Assembly (NCBI GenBank): GCA_030706735.1
Contig: JAUZNZ010000003.1
Span: 62,001 to 126,000, forward strand
DNA: 64,000 bases
Direction of reading: 5' to 3'
DNA from: Bacteroidota bacterium
GTDB taxonomy: Bacteria > Bacteroidota > Bacteroidia > Chitinophagales > Chitinophagaceae
Below the pieces are notes generated by a model. That model was not told the origin of the DNA. It saw nothing but the letters and a program-made list of their open reading frames with translations, and did not search any database. The position numbers and the translations under genes are program-made. Each line of letters begins with the position of its first letter. Position 1 is the first letter of the stretch. Shown here in pieces: positions 17,872 through 26,964 of this stretch.

Positions 17872-18978
17872 ATGGCGTTACGTACCGCTTTCCTCCCACT
17901 CTTCGCCCTTTCCTTCCCATTGTTCGGCCTCGGCCAGGGGACAGGGGAGGGGTTTGTCATTTCCGGCCATATGGCTGGCCTGACGGATCATTCCAAAGTG
18001 TTCCTGACCGACGTGAACAACCCTTCCGATACGCTGGCGCAAACCCGTGCGGCAGGAGGGGAGTTCGTCCTGAAAGGGCATCTGAGCGAACCGAATATGT
18101 ACGAATTGAATTTCAATAGTGCCCAGAAAAAGGCTCCTCTCTTTATCGGCAACGATAAGATCCAGGTGTCGGGCTCTGTGGCGGATATCAAATCGCTGGC
18201 CGTGAAAGGTTCCCCTTCTAATGACGATTTCGTCGAATTCCAGCGGGTATTCAATCCCTATTTCGCCCATTTGAACACGTTGCTGAAAATGGCTAATTCC
18301 GCCGGGAATGGGGTCCGCGCTGATTCCCTCGAAAGGATGTATAAGCTCGTCGTCGATACCGTCCAGATGAATCTCGACCGGTTCATTGCGGATAAAAAGG
18401 CCTCCTACGTCTCGCCCTTCGTCCTGATCGTACTGAGCCAGTTATCAGATGACGTGGTCAGGCTGGAAAAAAGGTTTGCTTCGCTCAGTCCCGAAGTGCA
18501 ACACGGTTTCTACGGTAAATACCTGCAAAATCAGATCACGGAAGGTAAGATAGGCGCCATTGGAACGGATGCCATCGAATTTACCCAAACCGATACCGCA
18601 GGGAATGCGGTCGCCCTGTCCTCTTTCAAGGGAAAATATGTTCTTGTGGATTTCTGGGCGAGCTGGTGTGGTCCCTGCCGCATGGAAAATCCCAACGTCG
18701 TCTCCACCTTTTCGAAGTTCCGGAATAAGAATTTCACCATCCTCGGCGTATCGCTGGACCGGACGCGTGATCCCTGGATCAAAGCGATCAAAGATGATGG
18801 CCTGACCTGGACCCAGGTGAGCGACCTGAAGTTCTGGGACAATGACGTGGCGGTCAAATATCACGTTCGAAGCATTCCCACGAATTTCCTGATCGATCCG
18901 AATGGAAAGATCGTCGGCCGCAACCTGCGTGGCGCCGAATTACAGAACAAGCTTTGCGAACTGCTTGGATGTAACTGA
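17872..18978 (+). CDS. TlpA-like thiol-disulfide oxidoreductase with DUF4369-type N-terminus
   Basis: 368 residues, exported: residues 1-22 are a signal peptide. Residues about 25-120 resemble DUF4369 (FVISGHMAGLTDHSKVFLTD...), then a helical linker and a thioredoxin domain from about 235 with the CGPC redox site at 266-269 (WASWCGPCRMENP). Probably reduces or isomerises periplasmic disulfides. It is on its own and convergent with the next gene, only 16 bases from its end. Confidence 0.88.
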   Translation: MALRTAFLPLFALSFPLFGLGQGTGEGFVISGHMAGLTDHSKVFLTDVNNPSDTLAQTRAAGGEFVLKGHLSEPNMYELNFNSAQKKAPLFIGNDKIQVSGSVADIKSLAVKGSPSNDDFVEFQRVFNPYFAHLNTLLKMANSAGNGVRADSLERMYKLVVDTVQMNLDRFIADKKASYVSPFVLIVLSQLSDDVVRLEKRFASLSPEVQHGFYGKYLQNQITEGKIGAIGTDAIEFTQTDTAGNAVALSSFKGKYVLVDFWASWCGPCRMENPNVVSTFSKFRNKNFTILGVSLDRTRDPWIKAIKDDGLTWTQVSDLKFWDNDVAVKYHVRSIPTNFLIDPNGKIVGRNLRGAELQNKLCELLGCN

Positions 18979-18994
18979 TCCATTCGCGTCGCGG

Positions 18995-20113
18995 TCAGTT
19001 TATGTCCTTTCCCTGCTGAAGCATCGTCACGAGCTTCTCCACATTGGCCTTGTTGACCGGATCCGGCGCCTGCGGCAGCGCCTTTTGTGCATAGGTCAGC
19101 GCCTTCTTGTAGTCTCCCATCGCAGAATAACCCCGGGCCATGCCCATATTGGTTGTGAATAGGTCCGGATGCTTGTCGTAGTTCATCTTAAAGGCATCAA
19201 AGGCATCTTTGGGTCGCTTCTGAACCAACAGCTGACGGGCATATTGATGCACCTCAGTCATCTGCGCCAATGGCAGTGCCTCTTTCATGGCCGCATCCGC
19301 CTCTTCCTTTTTCCCCTGCATCGTAAGGATCTGCGCTTTGGTGGACAGGGTCGTGAAATTCTTCTGGCCGATAAATTGGGCATTCACGGCCTGGTCAGCC
19401 CAGGCGAGACCTTCGTCCAGATCAATATTATGCTGTATGCAGAATTGCGCGGCCTGGTTAAAAGCCGTCCAGGTAAAGCCCTTCGAACTGCGCAGTTCGC
19501 GACGGAAGGACTCAAGTTGTAATTTGACATAATCGACTTCGACCTTGAAGGGGATCATCGTCTTTTCCCACTCGAGCGCGACAGTGGCGGAATTTTCCTT
19601 TTCGTCCAAAAATTCATATTTGAGCCATTCCACACTTTTGTCCAGCGCTACCGGCTTGACCTTGACGCGTAGCGCGTCCTCCTTCGGGTCGTAGAAAAAA
19701 CTGCCCCACGATGACGAGTTCTTTGAAAAGATCAAGGTACATTCCGCAGGATCGTAGGCGACGAAGAAGCCATACTTGCCTGCGGGAAGGTCCTGTCCTT
19801 CGATCTTGACGTCCGAAGTGAATTCGATGGTGGTATTCTCGTTGGCCCCCGCACGCCAGGGCGCGGCCTTGCTGGTTCCAAAACCCTGGTCGACATACCC
19901 GACCGGGATGAGCTTGCCCCAGATCTGGCCCTCCCTGCCCTTCACTCCCGGACGGTCATAGTTGATGGTGATATCGGTGATCCCTATGCGTTCGGTGATG
20001 GCTGCTTTTTTGTTGCCTCCGCCGGGCGCTGCGGTCAGCTGTGCATAGCTGACGGGGAGAAGGGTCGTTTGGACGATGGCCGCAAGCGCGGCCATGCGTA
20101 ATACGTTTAGCAT
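18995..20113 (-). CDS. DUF2911 domain and TPR-like exported protein
   Basis: 372 residues from the ATG at 20113; a TTG eight codons upstream is less likely. Residues 1-25 are a signal peptide. The DUF2911 part (about 30-190) contains ITINYDRPGVKGREGQIWG and LPAGKYGFFVAYDP; the C-terminal 150 residues are helical repeats of TPR type (AKAQILTMQGKKEEADAAMKEAL, GYSAMGDYKKALTYAQKAL). Function unknown; likely periplasmic or outer-membrane associated. Confidence 0.82.
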   Translation of the reverse strand: MLNVLRMAALAAIVQTTLLPVSYAQLTAAPGGGNKKAAITERIGITDITINYDRPGVKGREGQIWGKLIPVGYVDQGFGTSKAAPWRAGANENTTIEFTSDVKIEGQDLPAGKYGFFVAYDPAECTLIFSKNSSSWGSFFYDPKEDALRVKVKPVALDKSVEWLKYEFLDEKENSATVALEWEKTMIPFKVEVDYVKLQLESFRRELRSSKGFTWTAFNQAAQFCIQHNIDLDEGLAWADQAVNAQFIGQKNFTTLSTKAQILTMQGKKEEADAAMKEALPLAQMTEVHQYARQLLVQKRPKDAFDAFKMNYDKHPDLFTTNMGMARGYSAMGDYKKALTYAQKALPQAPDPVNKANVEKLVTMLQQGKDIN

Positions 20114-20138
20114 AAGCAAGTTTTTATAGATTAACAAG

Positions 20139-20168
20139 TTGACGCGTCAATCCTGTTCCCGCGAACAG
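20139..20168. promoter_or_regulatory. Two adjacent palindromes in the leader of the DUF2911 gene
   Basis: TTGACGCGTCAA (20139-20150) is a perfect 12-bp palindrome; CTGTTC-CCGC-GAACAG (20153-20168) is a 6-bp stem with a 4-base loop. Both lie in the 5' untranslated region between the -7 box and the ATG. They could be a regulator site or an mRNA structure. Confidence 0.4.
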
Positions 20169-20181
20169 TGTAGTGACTGAT

Positions 20182-20189
20182 CAAATATA
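20182..20189 (-). promoter_or_regulatory. -7 box for the DUF2911 gene
   Basis: On the minus strand the sequence TATATTTG matches TAnnTTTG exactly, 68 bases upstream of the ATG. No convincing -33 TTG is seen at the usual distance. Confidence 0.45.
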
Positions 20190-20269
20190 GAGTTCCTTGA
20201 CCGGAGGGGGGAGGTTTTTATACTGAAGGCGGAAAAACAGGACGTAAGGCGCGGACATCCTCTGCCCTT

Positions 20270-20992
20270 TTAGTTGCCCGCCAATTGGCGCTTATATAAT
20301 TGCACCGTATTCTCATAGCCCAGGTAGAGGGCGTCGCAAATCAGCGCATGGCCGATGGAAACTTCCTCCAGCCCGGGAATGCCGGCGGCGAAATAGCGGA
20401 GATTCTGTAAGTCGAGGTCATGACCCGCATTCAGGCCAAGCCCAAGCTGCCTGGCTCTGACAGCGGCGGCACGGTAAGGCGCGATCGCTGCCTCCCTGCC
20501 GGCTGAGTATTGGTGCGCATAAGCTTCCGTGTATAATTCGATGCGGTCCGTGCCGGTGGCCGACGCTCCCTCCACCATCGAAATGACAGGGTCGACAAAA
20601 AGGGAAGTACGGATGCCTGCGGCTTGAAAGGTACCGACGATGCGGATCAGATAATCCCTGTTGGCCACCGTGTCCCAGCCGTGGTTGGAGGTGATCTGGC
20701 CCAGGGCATCCGGAACCAGCGTGACCTGGGTGGGACGGACCGCCAGGACCAGGTCCACAAATTTCTGCTCCATCGGATTACCCTCGATGTTGAACTCGGT
20801 CGTGATGATCTTGCTGATCTCGTGTACGTCGCTGTACCGGATATGTCGCTCATCGGGGCGCGGATGCACCGTAACCCCGTCGGCGCCGAATAATTGGGCG
20901 TCCACCGCAGCCTTTACCACATCGGGGTTATTGCCTCCGCGACTGTTCCGCAGCGTGGCGAATTTATTGATGTTCACGGAAAGTTTCGTCAT
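20270..20992 (-). CDS. pdxJ: Pyridoxine 5'-phosphate synthase
   Basis: Condenses deoxyxylulose phosphate with aminoacetone phosphate to pyridoxine 5'-phosphate, the last ring-forming step of vitamin B6 synthesis. 240 residues. Family motifs: [44 protein letters not shown] and [13 protein letters not shown]. The TACCTTTG box ends only four bases before its ATG, so the mRNA is probably leaderless. Confidence 0.97.
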   Translation of the reverse strand: MTKLSVNINKFATLRNSRGGNNPDVVKAAVDAQLFGADGVTVHPRPDERHIRYSDVHEISKIITTEFNIEGNPMEQKFVDLVLAVRPTQVTLVPDALGQITSNHGWDTVANRDYLIRIVGTFQAAGIRTSLFVDPVISMVEGASATGTDRIELYTEAYAHQYSAGREAAIAPYRAAAVRARQLGLGLNAGHDLDLQNLRYFAAGIPGLEEVSIGHALICDALYLGYENTVQLYKRQLAGN

Positions 20993-20996
20993 GGGG

Positions 20997-21004
20997 CAAA
21001 GGTA
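20997..21004 (-). promoter_or_regulatory. -7 box of pdxJ, four bases from the ATG
   Basis: TACCTTTG on the minus strand is a perfect TAnnTTTG match, followed by CCCC and the pdxJ ATG. The transcription start would fall at or next to the start codon. No clear -33 TTG. Confidence 0.5.
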
Positions 21005-21089
21005 AACCGCGCCCGGCGAAAATAGACGAGGGAAATGACCTTGCGATCATTTCCCTCTTTTTCTTTATCCTGTCGAAAGGTGGCCCGTA

Positions 21090-21356
21090 CTATTGTTTAA
21101 TGAGTTTGGTTTTATATAAGGTGTCCCCTTCGGGGTCCTTGATGTCGAGTTGGTAGGCGCCCAGCTGAAGAGCCTGTAGGTTCTGGAGCGGGATCTTGTT
21201 CAGCCCCTTCCCCAATCCCGCGCCCATCATCCGGATAATGCGCTCGTTTTGAATGTCGGCGAGCAAAATAATGCAATTCTTCTCTTCTTCACAGATAACC
21301 TCAATGCTGATGGAATTTACGAACGGATTGGGGTAAACTGAAACTTCAATAGTCAT
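21090..21356 (-). CDS. Free-standing type IX secretion sorting-tail-like protein
   Basis: 88 residues, almost all of which resemble a C-terminal sorting domain of type IX secretion (type A): it opens with VSVYPNPFVNSISIEV and ends GAYQLDIKDPEGDTLYKTKLIKQ. Normally this domain is the tail of a large exported protein that also has a signal peptide; here there is neither cargo nor signal peptide. It may be an intact small protein, an assembly partner, or the relic of a larger gene. A 45-codon ORF ends 9 bases upstream. Confidence 0.65.
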   Translation of the reverse strand: MTIEVSVYPNPFVNSISIEVICEEEKNCIILLADIQNERIIRMMGAGLGKGLNKIPLQNLQALQLGAYQLDIKDPEGDTLYKTKLIKQ

Positions 21357-21365
21357 GTAATTGGA

Positions 21366-21503
21366 TTAATGATTCCTCTCTCGATGAATCCTGTTGGTAA
21401 TGACCCTAACCGGAATGAGTTGGGGCAATGGCTCTTGTTTCGTTTGGGCAGTGGATGACAACAAAGTGATAAGGTGGGTATAGATGTTAGTGAGCGTTTT
21501 CAT
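21366..21503 (-). CDS. Possible 45-residue small protein upstream of the sorting-tail gene
   Basis: An ATG-started ORF on the minus strand, beginning MKTLTNIYTHLITLLSS, with a basic C-terminus (TNRIHRERNH). It is too short for standard calling, ends 9 bases before the sorting-tail ATG and fills half the gap. It has no recognised domain. It could be a leader or small partner; protein-like character is modest. Confidence 0.35.
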   Translation of the reverse strand: MKTLTNIYTHLITLLSSTAQTKQEPLPQLIPVRVITNRIHRERNH

Positions 21504-21594
21504 AATATACGGGTTTATCAAGTATTTGCGATTTCCTTGCCAGAAGTCAAATAATTGATTATCAATTTATTATCCGGCAATTCGCGAAATGACA

Positions 21595-21611
21595 ATTCCC
21601 AATATGGGAAT
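21595..21611 (-). terminator. Short hairpin after the TonB receptor gene
   Basis: ATTCCCA (21595-21601) and TGGGAAT (21605-21611) form a 7-bp stem with a 3-base loop, 20 bases downstream of the receptor stop. There is no long U-tract, so it is a weak terminator or an operator-like palindrome. Confidence 0.3.
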
Positions 21612-21631
21612 AAATAAACGTGTTTGGGAAA

Positions 21632-24112
21632 TCAGAAACGGGCGACCAGTTTCAGGTTCAGGAGCCGGGGGGTGAGGCGATTGGGAAGAGCATAAACGGT
21701 ATTGGAGAAGTCCTTGATCAACTGATAGGAGATCGTATTGGACCGGTCGATGAGATTGAATACTTCCAGCGTGGCCCAGATATTCTCAAAGTTGCGGAAG
21801 GGACTATGGCTCCTTCGATTGCTCCTTTCGCTGTCCAGCAGCAGGGCGCTAAAGCCGAGGTCGATCCGGATATAGGGTTCGATGATCAGGGCATTCCGGT
21901 ATTTTATGCTTCCCGGGATATTGAAGGGGAGGTTGCTGCCATATAACAGATTCAGGAATACTTTCAGGTTCTTATTGGTGGGCAGATAGTCCTGCAGGAA
22001 GAGGCCGAAAGTAAAAAGGCGATCCGAAGGGCGGCGATCCCACCCCGCCGGCGTCTTCGTACTGTCAAGGGGGCGATTCAGCGAATCCAGGGTATAGTTA
22101 TAGTAGAACGTATCGATCTTTTCCATGGTCTTCATGAATCCCACGCTGACCCAGCTCTCGGCATCCTTCACCAGTTCCCCGAAAAGACGGAACTCCATGC
22201 CCGTCGCATAGGCCTTCGCATCGTTTTGGCCATAGTATTGGATATGGACATTATTCATATCATAGGGATCGATCCTCGACATGGATTTATAGTAGGCCTC
22301 CGTCGTGAACCGGAAAGGACGGTCGCCCATGTGGAAGTTATGGTCGAGGCCGGCCACCGCCTGCCAGCTTCGCTGCGCTTTAAGGCCGGTATTGATCGAA
22401 CCGTCCGGTCTGAGCATTTCCCGGAAGAAAGGAGGCTGGTCGTAGATGCCGAAGGCAGCCCGGTAAACGATGTCGGCCTTCGACCTCCGCGGCTTCCAGG
22501 ATAATCCCATCCGCGGCGACAGCAGCCATTCATGATTGAGGGTATTGTAATTGTACCTGAGACCGGCCTGCACGGTAAATGATCCCGAATCGGCAACCAG
22601 GATATTGTCTTGCAGGAAGCCGCTAATTCGTGTAAGGTTCAGGTCGGCCGCCGACTTCACTACATGGCTCAATACCGGCACACCGGGCCTATAGGGTAGC
22701 GAATAACCCGCGGAGTCCTGGTACTGCCATTCGTCCAGCTTGTCCCGGGTAACCTGCCTTTCGACGGAAGCGCCCCATTGGATATAGTGCCTGCCCATAT
22801 CAAGGGAACCCTTGTGCGTGGCATTCCACACGGTGATGTCCAGCTGATCACGCGCAAAGTTCTGATACACGCCCGCGCCGAGCGGATTGGTGATCAATCC
22901 GAAACTGGCGCTGCTCTTGTCGAAATCGCGCTCGCCAAACAAATAGGCGCCGGTGATATCGTAATGCTCCTTTTCATTATCCCCGAACCGCGAGGCCATC
23001 CACTTGAGCCGGAGGCGCCTGTTGACCTGCTGCGTAAGGGATAATCCCAGCATATTGGTTTGATAGCGGTCCGCCTCCTGGCCGTCGAAAAAAATATCCA
23101 GGCCCAGGTTGGCCGTAAAATAGGGGGAGAATACCGACGTGGTCAGCTGGCTGGATTGAGGCACGAGGTTGAATCGGGTCCCGGAAAGCGTACCCATCAG
23201 CTCGAGTTGATCCTTGTCGCTCAATTGATACGTGAATAGCCCCTGCAGGTCGGCTGAAGACGGAGAATAATTCCCGCGGGTCTCCTGACTGCCCACCAGG
23301 TTCTTGTTGGTGCGATTGCGTGCGCCCAGGAGGTAGGTGAATCGCTTGTCGGCGCTGACGCCCTCCAGATGCAGCCCCTGTTCCAGCAGGCCGAAATACG
23401 CCGATCCCCCGAAGCTCCGCGGTCGCCTGTATTGGATATCCAGGGCTGAGGACATTTTATCGCCGTATTTTGCCTGGAAGCCGCCCGTATAAAAATTGAC
23501 GCTACGGGTCATTTCGGGGTTGATAAAACTCAGGCCCTCCTGTTGTGCATTATTCACGAGATAGGGACGAAAGACCTCGAAGTCATTTACGTAGATCAGG
23601 TTCTCGTCATAATTGCCGCCGCGCACGGAATATTGCGAGGTCATTTCATTGTTGGAGCCGACGAAGATCTTGAGGAGGCTCTCGATGCCCCCGATGGGCG
23701 CAGGAATATTGATGGCGTTCTTGGGATTGATCTTTACCAGCCCGGCTTCCGTTCGCTCCCGCTGATCGGTAATGATCACCTCCTGGAGAGACCTGGTCCC
23801 CTTTTCCATCCGTACGACAATGCGCTCCTCCTCATTTTCGTTGAGCAGGAAATTCCGCTGTTCCGTACGATAACCAGTATACGAAAAGATGAGTGCGAAC
23901 GCTTTGTCGGCCGGCACGCGGATGCGAAAGGCGCCGGAATCGTTCGTCAAAACGCCGGACTGCCTTCCCAGGATGGTAACGGTAGTTCGGGGCAGAGGAT
24001 TCTCATTCTCGTCCAGGAGCTTTCCTGATACAAAGGCCGATCTCTTTTGCGCCGTCAGGGATTGAAAGGTGAGGAGGGAAAGTGCAAGTAAGCCGGGCAG
24101 TACGATTCTCAA
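21632..24112 (-). CDS. TonB-dependent outer-membrane receptor
   Basis: 826 residues. A signal peptide (1-21) is followed by a carboxypeptidase-regulatory-like domain (about 25-105, VSGKLLDENENPLPRTTVTILG), a plug domain (about 115-230, with IPAPIGGIESLLKIFVGSN and QYSVRGGNYDENLIYVNDFEV) and a 22-strand type barrel ending in the aromatic LVARF. Transports an unidentified substrate energised by TonB. It starts at TTG (24112); an in-frame stop lies just upstream and no ATG fits the signal peptide. There is no SusD partner, so it is not a classical polysaccharide locus. Confidence 0.92.
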   Translation of the reverse strand: MRIVLPGLLALSLLTFQSLTAQKRSAFVSGKLLDENENPLPRTTVTILGRQSGVLTNDSGAFRIRVPADKAFALIFSYTGYRTEQRNFLLNENEEERIVVRMEKGTRSLQEVIITDQRERTEAGLVKINPKNAINIPAPIGGIESLLKIFVGSNNEMTSQYSVRGGNYDENLIYVNDFEVFRPYLVNNAQQEGLSFINPEMTRSVNFYTGGFQAKYGDKMSSALDIQYRRPRSFGGSAYFGLLEQGLHLEGVSADKRFTYLLGARNRTNKNLVGSQETRGNYSPSSADLQGLFTYQLSDKDQLELMGTLSGTRFNLVPQSSQLTTSVFSPYFTANLGLDIFFDGQEADRYQTNMLGLSLTQQVNRRLRLKWMASRFGDNEKEHYDITGAYLFGERDFDKSSASFGLITNPLGAGVYQNFARDQLDITVWNATHKGSLDMGRHYIQWGASVERQVTRDKLDEWQYQDSAGYSLPYRPGVPVLSHVVKSAADLNLTRISGFLQDNILVADSGSFTVQAGLRYNYNTLNHEWLLSPRMGLSWKPRRSKADIVYRAAFGIYDQPPFFREMLRPDGSINTGLKAQRSWQAVAGLDHNFHMGDRPFRFTTEAYYKSMSRIDPYDMNNVHIQYYGQNDAKAYATGMEFRLFGELVKDAESWVSVGFMKTMEKIDTFYYNYTLDSLNRPLDSTKTPAGWDRRPSDRLFTFGLFLQDYLPTNKNLKVFLNLLYGSNLPFNIPGSIKYRNALIIEPYIRIDLGFSALLLDSERSNRRSHSPFRNFENIWATLEVFNLIDRSNTISYQLIKDFSNTVYALPNRLTPRLLNLKLVARF

Positions 24113-24200
24113 GGAGAAGCTTTTTTAATGGATTCGAAATTAAACAGATTTGTCTGCACAGAAAAACGCATTTCCCGGGATTTTATGTTTATTTAGTAGA

Positions 24201-25154
24201 ATGAAGGGTTCTCTTTTTCTTTGGACTGCTATACTCCTTTTCCATTCGTCCTGTCTGACCAAACAGGCAAAACGCCGCGATGGCCAGATTCCGGGCGCCT
24301 CACCGGATACCTTGTCCGTAACCCATTCCCTGACGTCCACGGAAACAGACGACGATTATCCGGAGGAAATGGCGCTAGTCTCCATCCGGCTGCGCGGCTT
24401 GACAAGCTTTGAAGAATTCATAAGCCAGACATGGACCTTCGAAGACGCCGATCGCGCGCATTGGGACGAGATATTCCGGGATTCCACGACCGATACGAAT
24501 ATTGTACCCCAGTTAACTCTCTTCACCGACCATGCGGTGACGCAGGATGCGAAATGTCCGCCGGATCGCCTGCGTTTGGGAAAATGGCGCCTGAACAAGA
24601 ATACACGTAAGCTGCAGCTCAGCTTTTCGGATGGCTCTTCGAAGACCTATTCCATCCGGAAATTTTCGCCGAAGTCGCTCGCGCTGGGCTGGGAAAAAGC
24701 CCACGGCGATGTCGCGGACATCGATGCCGTCTGTAAGGAAGAGTTCGTCTATATGCATCCCGCCTCGGATCCCTTTCATCCCACCAACCAGCAATGGCGT
24801 ATCAGACCGAAGAAGGTGGAGACAGACGGGGAATTGCGCCGGCGTGTACGCGGGTTTGTCCATTTTTTTGCCCTCTTCTTCTGGGATACGTACGTGAAGA
24901 GCAATAAGGACATCGACTTTGACGGACTTCCCAAATGCTTTGTATGGTACAACGGCGGGATAGGAATGCAGCCCAAATCCTCCCTGGAGAAAGGCTGGAT
25001 CGACTGTTTTTATTCAGGGGATCAGGCATTCCGTGCCTACGATATGCTTGGCGATATACTGGAAAGTCATGTCCTGAAATGGCCCGAACATCCGACCAGT
25101 TGGGTCAAGGAGACCGCGCAGGTACTTGACCAGATGGCGGAGAAATTGAAATGA
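24201..25154 (+). CDS. Lipoprotein of unknown function
   Basis: 317 residues from the ATG at 24201, beginning with a lipoprotein signal ending in HSSC. I recognise no domain. A stretch after the signal (about 35-60) is polar; residues 80-200 contain short beta-type repeats (LRLGKWRLNKNTRKLQLSFSDG); the C-terminal 100 residues are aromatic-rich (FVHFFALFFWDTYVKSN, CFVWYNGGIGMQPKSS). It diverges from the TonB receptor across an 88-base gap, which may mean shared control. It ends one base from the convergent rpe gene. Confidence 0.75.
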   Translation: MKGSLFLWTAILLFHSSCLTKQAKRRDGQIPGASPDTLSVTHSLTSTETDDDYPEEMALVSIRLRGLTSFEEFISQTWTFEDADRAHWDEIFRDSTTDTNIVPQLTLFTDHAVTQDAKCPPDRLRLGKWRLNKNTRKLQLSFSDGSSKTYSIRKFSPKSLALGWEKAHGDVADIDAVCKEEFVYMHPASDPFHPTNQQWRIRPKKVETDGELRRRVRGFVHFFALFFWDTYVKSNKDIDFDGLPKCFVWYNGGIGMQPKSSLEKGWIDCFYSGDQAFRAYDMLGDILESHVLKWPEHPTSWVKETAQVLDQMAEKLK

Positions 25155-25155
25155 T

Positions 25156-25806
25156 CTAGTCCATGTTCTTCAACGCGCGGATCGTGGCCTTGGGATCGGC
25201 CGACTTGAAAACCGTATTGCCGGCTACCAGCACATCCGCCCCGGATCGCAGAATGCTGCTCGCATTCTCGAGGGTAATTCCTCCGTCGATCTCGATGAGC
25301 GTGCTCAGTCCCCGCTCGTGCAGCATACGTTTTAATGTGCGGATCTTGTGGTAGGTGTGCGGAATGAAGTGCTGTCCGCCAAAGCCGGGATTGACGCTCA
25401 TGATCAATACCTGATCGACGTCCTGCAATATGTCGCAAAGGGATTCCACAGGGGTATGAGGGTTCAACGCCACCCCAGCCTTCATGCCAAGGGCCTGTAT
25501 CTGCTGAATGTTCCGGTGCAGGTGGCGGCAGGCTTCGAAATGGACGCTGATACGGTCGGCGCCGGCTTTCTTGAACGCTTCCACGAATTTCTCCGGTTCC
25601 TCGATCATCAGGTGCACATCGCAGGTCTTTGTCGTCGCCGTTCGTATCTGTTCGATCACGGGAAGGCCAAAGCTGATATTGGGAACAAACCGGCCGTCCA
25701 TGACATCGAGATGGAACCAGTCCGCCTGGCTTTCGTTCAACATCCGGCATTCATCTTCCAGCCGGAGGAAATTGGAGGCCAGGAGGGAAGGAGCGACTAA
25801 AGCCAT
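25156..25806 (-). CDS. rpe: Ribulose-phosphate 3-epimerase
   Basis: Interconverts ribulose and xylulose 5-phosphates in the pentose phosphate pathway. 216 residues, complete barrel: APSLLASNFLRLEDE, HLDVMDGRFVPNIS, DVHLMIEEPE, SVHFEA, MSVNPGFGGQHFI and EIDGGIT cover the metal and phosphate sites. It has its own well-formed promoter. Confidence 0.97.
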   Translation of the reverse strand: MALVAPSLLASNFLRLEDECRMLNESQADWFHLDVMDGRFVPNISFGLPVIEQIRTATTKTCDVHLMIEEPEKFVEAFKKAGADRISVHFEACRHLHRNIQQIQALGMKAGVALNPHTPVESLCDILQDVDQVLIMSVNPGFGGQHFIPHTYHKIRTLKRMLHERGLSTLIEIDGGITLENASSILRSGADVLVAGNTVFKSADPKATIRALKNMD

Positions 25807-25831
25807 GAGTAGGTAATGAGTTGGTTGGATG

Positions 25832-25863
25832 CAAAAGTAAACCCATGATCACAATCCTGCAAA
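25832..25863 (-). promoter_or_regulatory. rpe promoter
   Basis: On the minus strand TTTG (complement of 25860-25863), 20 bases, then TACTTTTG (complement of 25832-25839): a textbook Bacteroidota promoter. The -7 box ends 25 bases before the rpe ATG. Confidence 0.7.
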
Positions 25864-25873
25864 TCGGCAGGGT

Positions 25874-26920
25874 TCATTTCAATTTTTTTATCCGGTCGGC
25901 CGCCTCGGTGAACTCCTTGTCAAGAGCCAGGGCCTGCTGATAATAAATGACCGCTTCCTGATCCTTTCCTTCGGCCTCCAGGCAACGGCCGATCCAATAA
26001 TATCCGTCGGGGTACGTATTCGAGACGGTGACCGTCATTTTGAATGTCTCCAGGGCCTGCGCGATCTGTTTTCGCCTGAACAGGATGATGCCTTTTTCGA
26101 GATAGGCATCGGTAAACTTCCAGTCCCGGCTGATACAGGAATCGAATTGGGCGATCGCCTTATTTTCCTGCCGGGTATTCGAATAATAAATGCCCTTGAT
26201 GAACAGGGGGTCGAGCAATTCCCTGGTCGAATCCTTGCGAAGTACTTCATCGCACAAGGAGAGAGCGAGGCTATTCCCTTTTTCGGCGTAAAGGTGGGCG
26301 AGTTCCAATGCATAGGTATTCACCGGTTGGAGGCCATAGGCCCTTTTCAGGTCCGCTATCGCGCCGGCGGTATCGCCGGCCTTTTCCAGCAGCAGTCCCC
26401 GTTCGTACCACGCTTCGAAGTTCAGCGAATCCGTTCTCAGCATCTTGTCATACAGCGCGCGCGCTTCCGCGGGCCTTCCCGACTGACGGTAAAGATCCGC
26501 CAGCAGTCGGGGAAAATTGTCATTTCCGGGGAATTTGGCAACTGCTTCCTGCAGGACGCCGATGGCCTCGCCGCTATGTCCCGTGATCGAAAGGGCTTGC
26601 GCATAGCGGAGCGCCGTGACCTCGTCCCTGCGCAGTTCGAGGGATTTGCGAAAATCCTCAGCCGCCATTTCATGCAAATTGTTCTGTGACAGCAGTTCCC
26701 CGCGCCTGAAATAAAGACCCGCAAGACGGCCAGGGCCTCCGGGGCCGGAGGGCTTTGCCTGGCGGATACTGTCGGTAAGCCCGGAATAGGGCGGCTGGTG
26801 CAGCACGCTGTCTTCCCCCGGACTGACGTTGCCATGGCCCGTGCACGAAGGAAACAGGCTGCCCATCAATAAACCGATGCCACAGAGCCACGAAAGGACG
26901 CCGAATATTGGTCTGTTCAT
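25874..26920 (-). CDS. TPR-repeat lipoprotein
   Basis: 348 residues. The lipoprotein signal ends at SLFPSC. The rest is a run of about seven tetratricopeptide repeats (GRLAGLYFRRGELLSQNNLHEMAAEDF, ALRYAQALSITGHSGEAIGVL, LLADLYRQSGRPAEARALYDKML, ALELAHLYAEKGNSLALSL and others), a protein-protein scaffold probably facing the periplasm. It diverges from the membrane gene at 26977, and both carry identical TAGTTTTG boxes four bases from their ATGs. Confidence 0.85.
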   Translation of the reverse strand: MNRPIFGVLSWLCGIGLLMGSLFPSCTGHGNVSPGEDSVLHQPPYSGLTDSIRQAKPSGPGGPGRLAGLYFRRGELLSQNNLHEMAAEDFRKSLELRRDEVTALRYAQALSITGHSGEAIGVLQEAVAKFPGNDNFPRLLADLYRQSGRPAEARALYDKMLRTDSLNFEAWYERGLLLEKAGDTAGAIADLKRAYGLQPVNTYALELAHLYAEKGNSLALSLCDEVLRKDSTRELLDPLFIKGIYYSNTRQENKAIAQFDSCISRDWKFTDAYLEKGIILFRRKQIAQALETFKMTVTVSNTYPDGYYWIGRCLEAEGKDQEAVIYYQQALALDKEFTEAADRIKKLK

Positions 26921-26924
26921 CCGA

Positions 26925-26932
26925 CAAAACTA
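26925..26932 (-). promoter_or_regulatory. -7 box of the TPR lipoprotein gene
   Basis: TAGTTTTG on the minus strand, then TCGG and the ATG at 26920. A perfect match to TAnnTTTG; the spacing implies a leaderless transcript. Confidence 0.55.
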
Positions 26933-26964
26933 ACATAATAATTTCCCATTTACCCCCGGGTTCG

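Noticed and set aside
18979-18994. Terminator between the convergent TlpA and DUF2911 genes
   Set aside because: Only 16 bases and no T-tract; no inverted repeat long enough to call.
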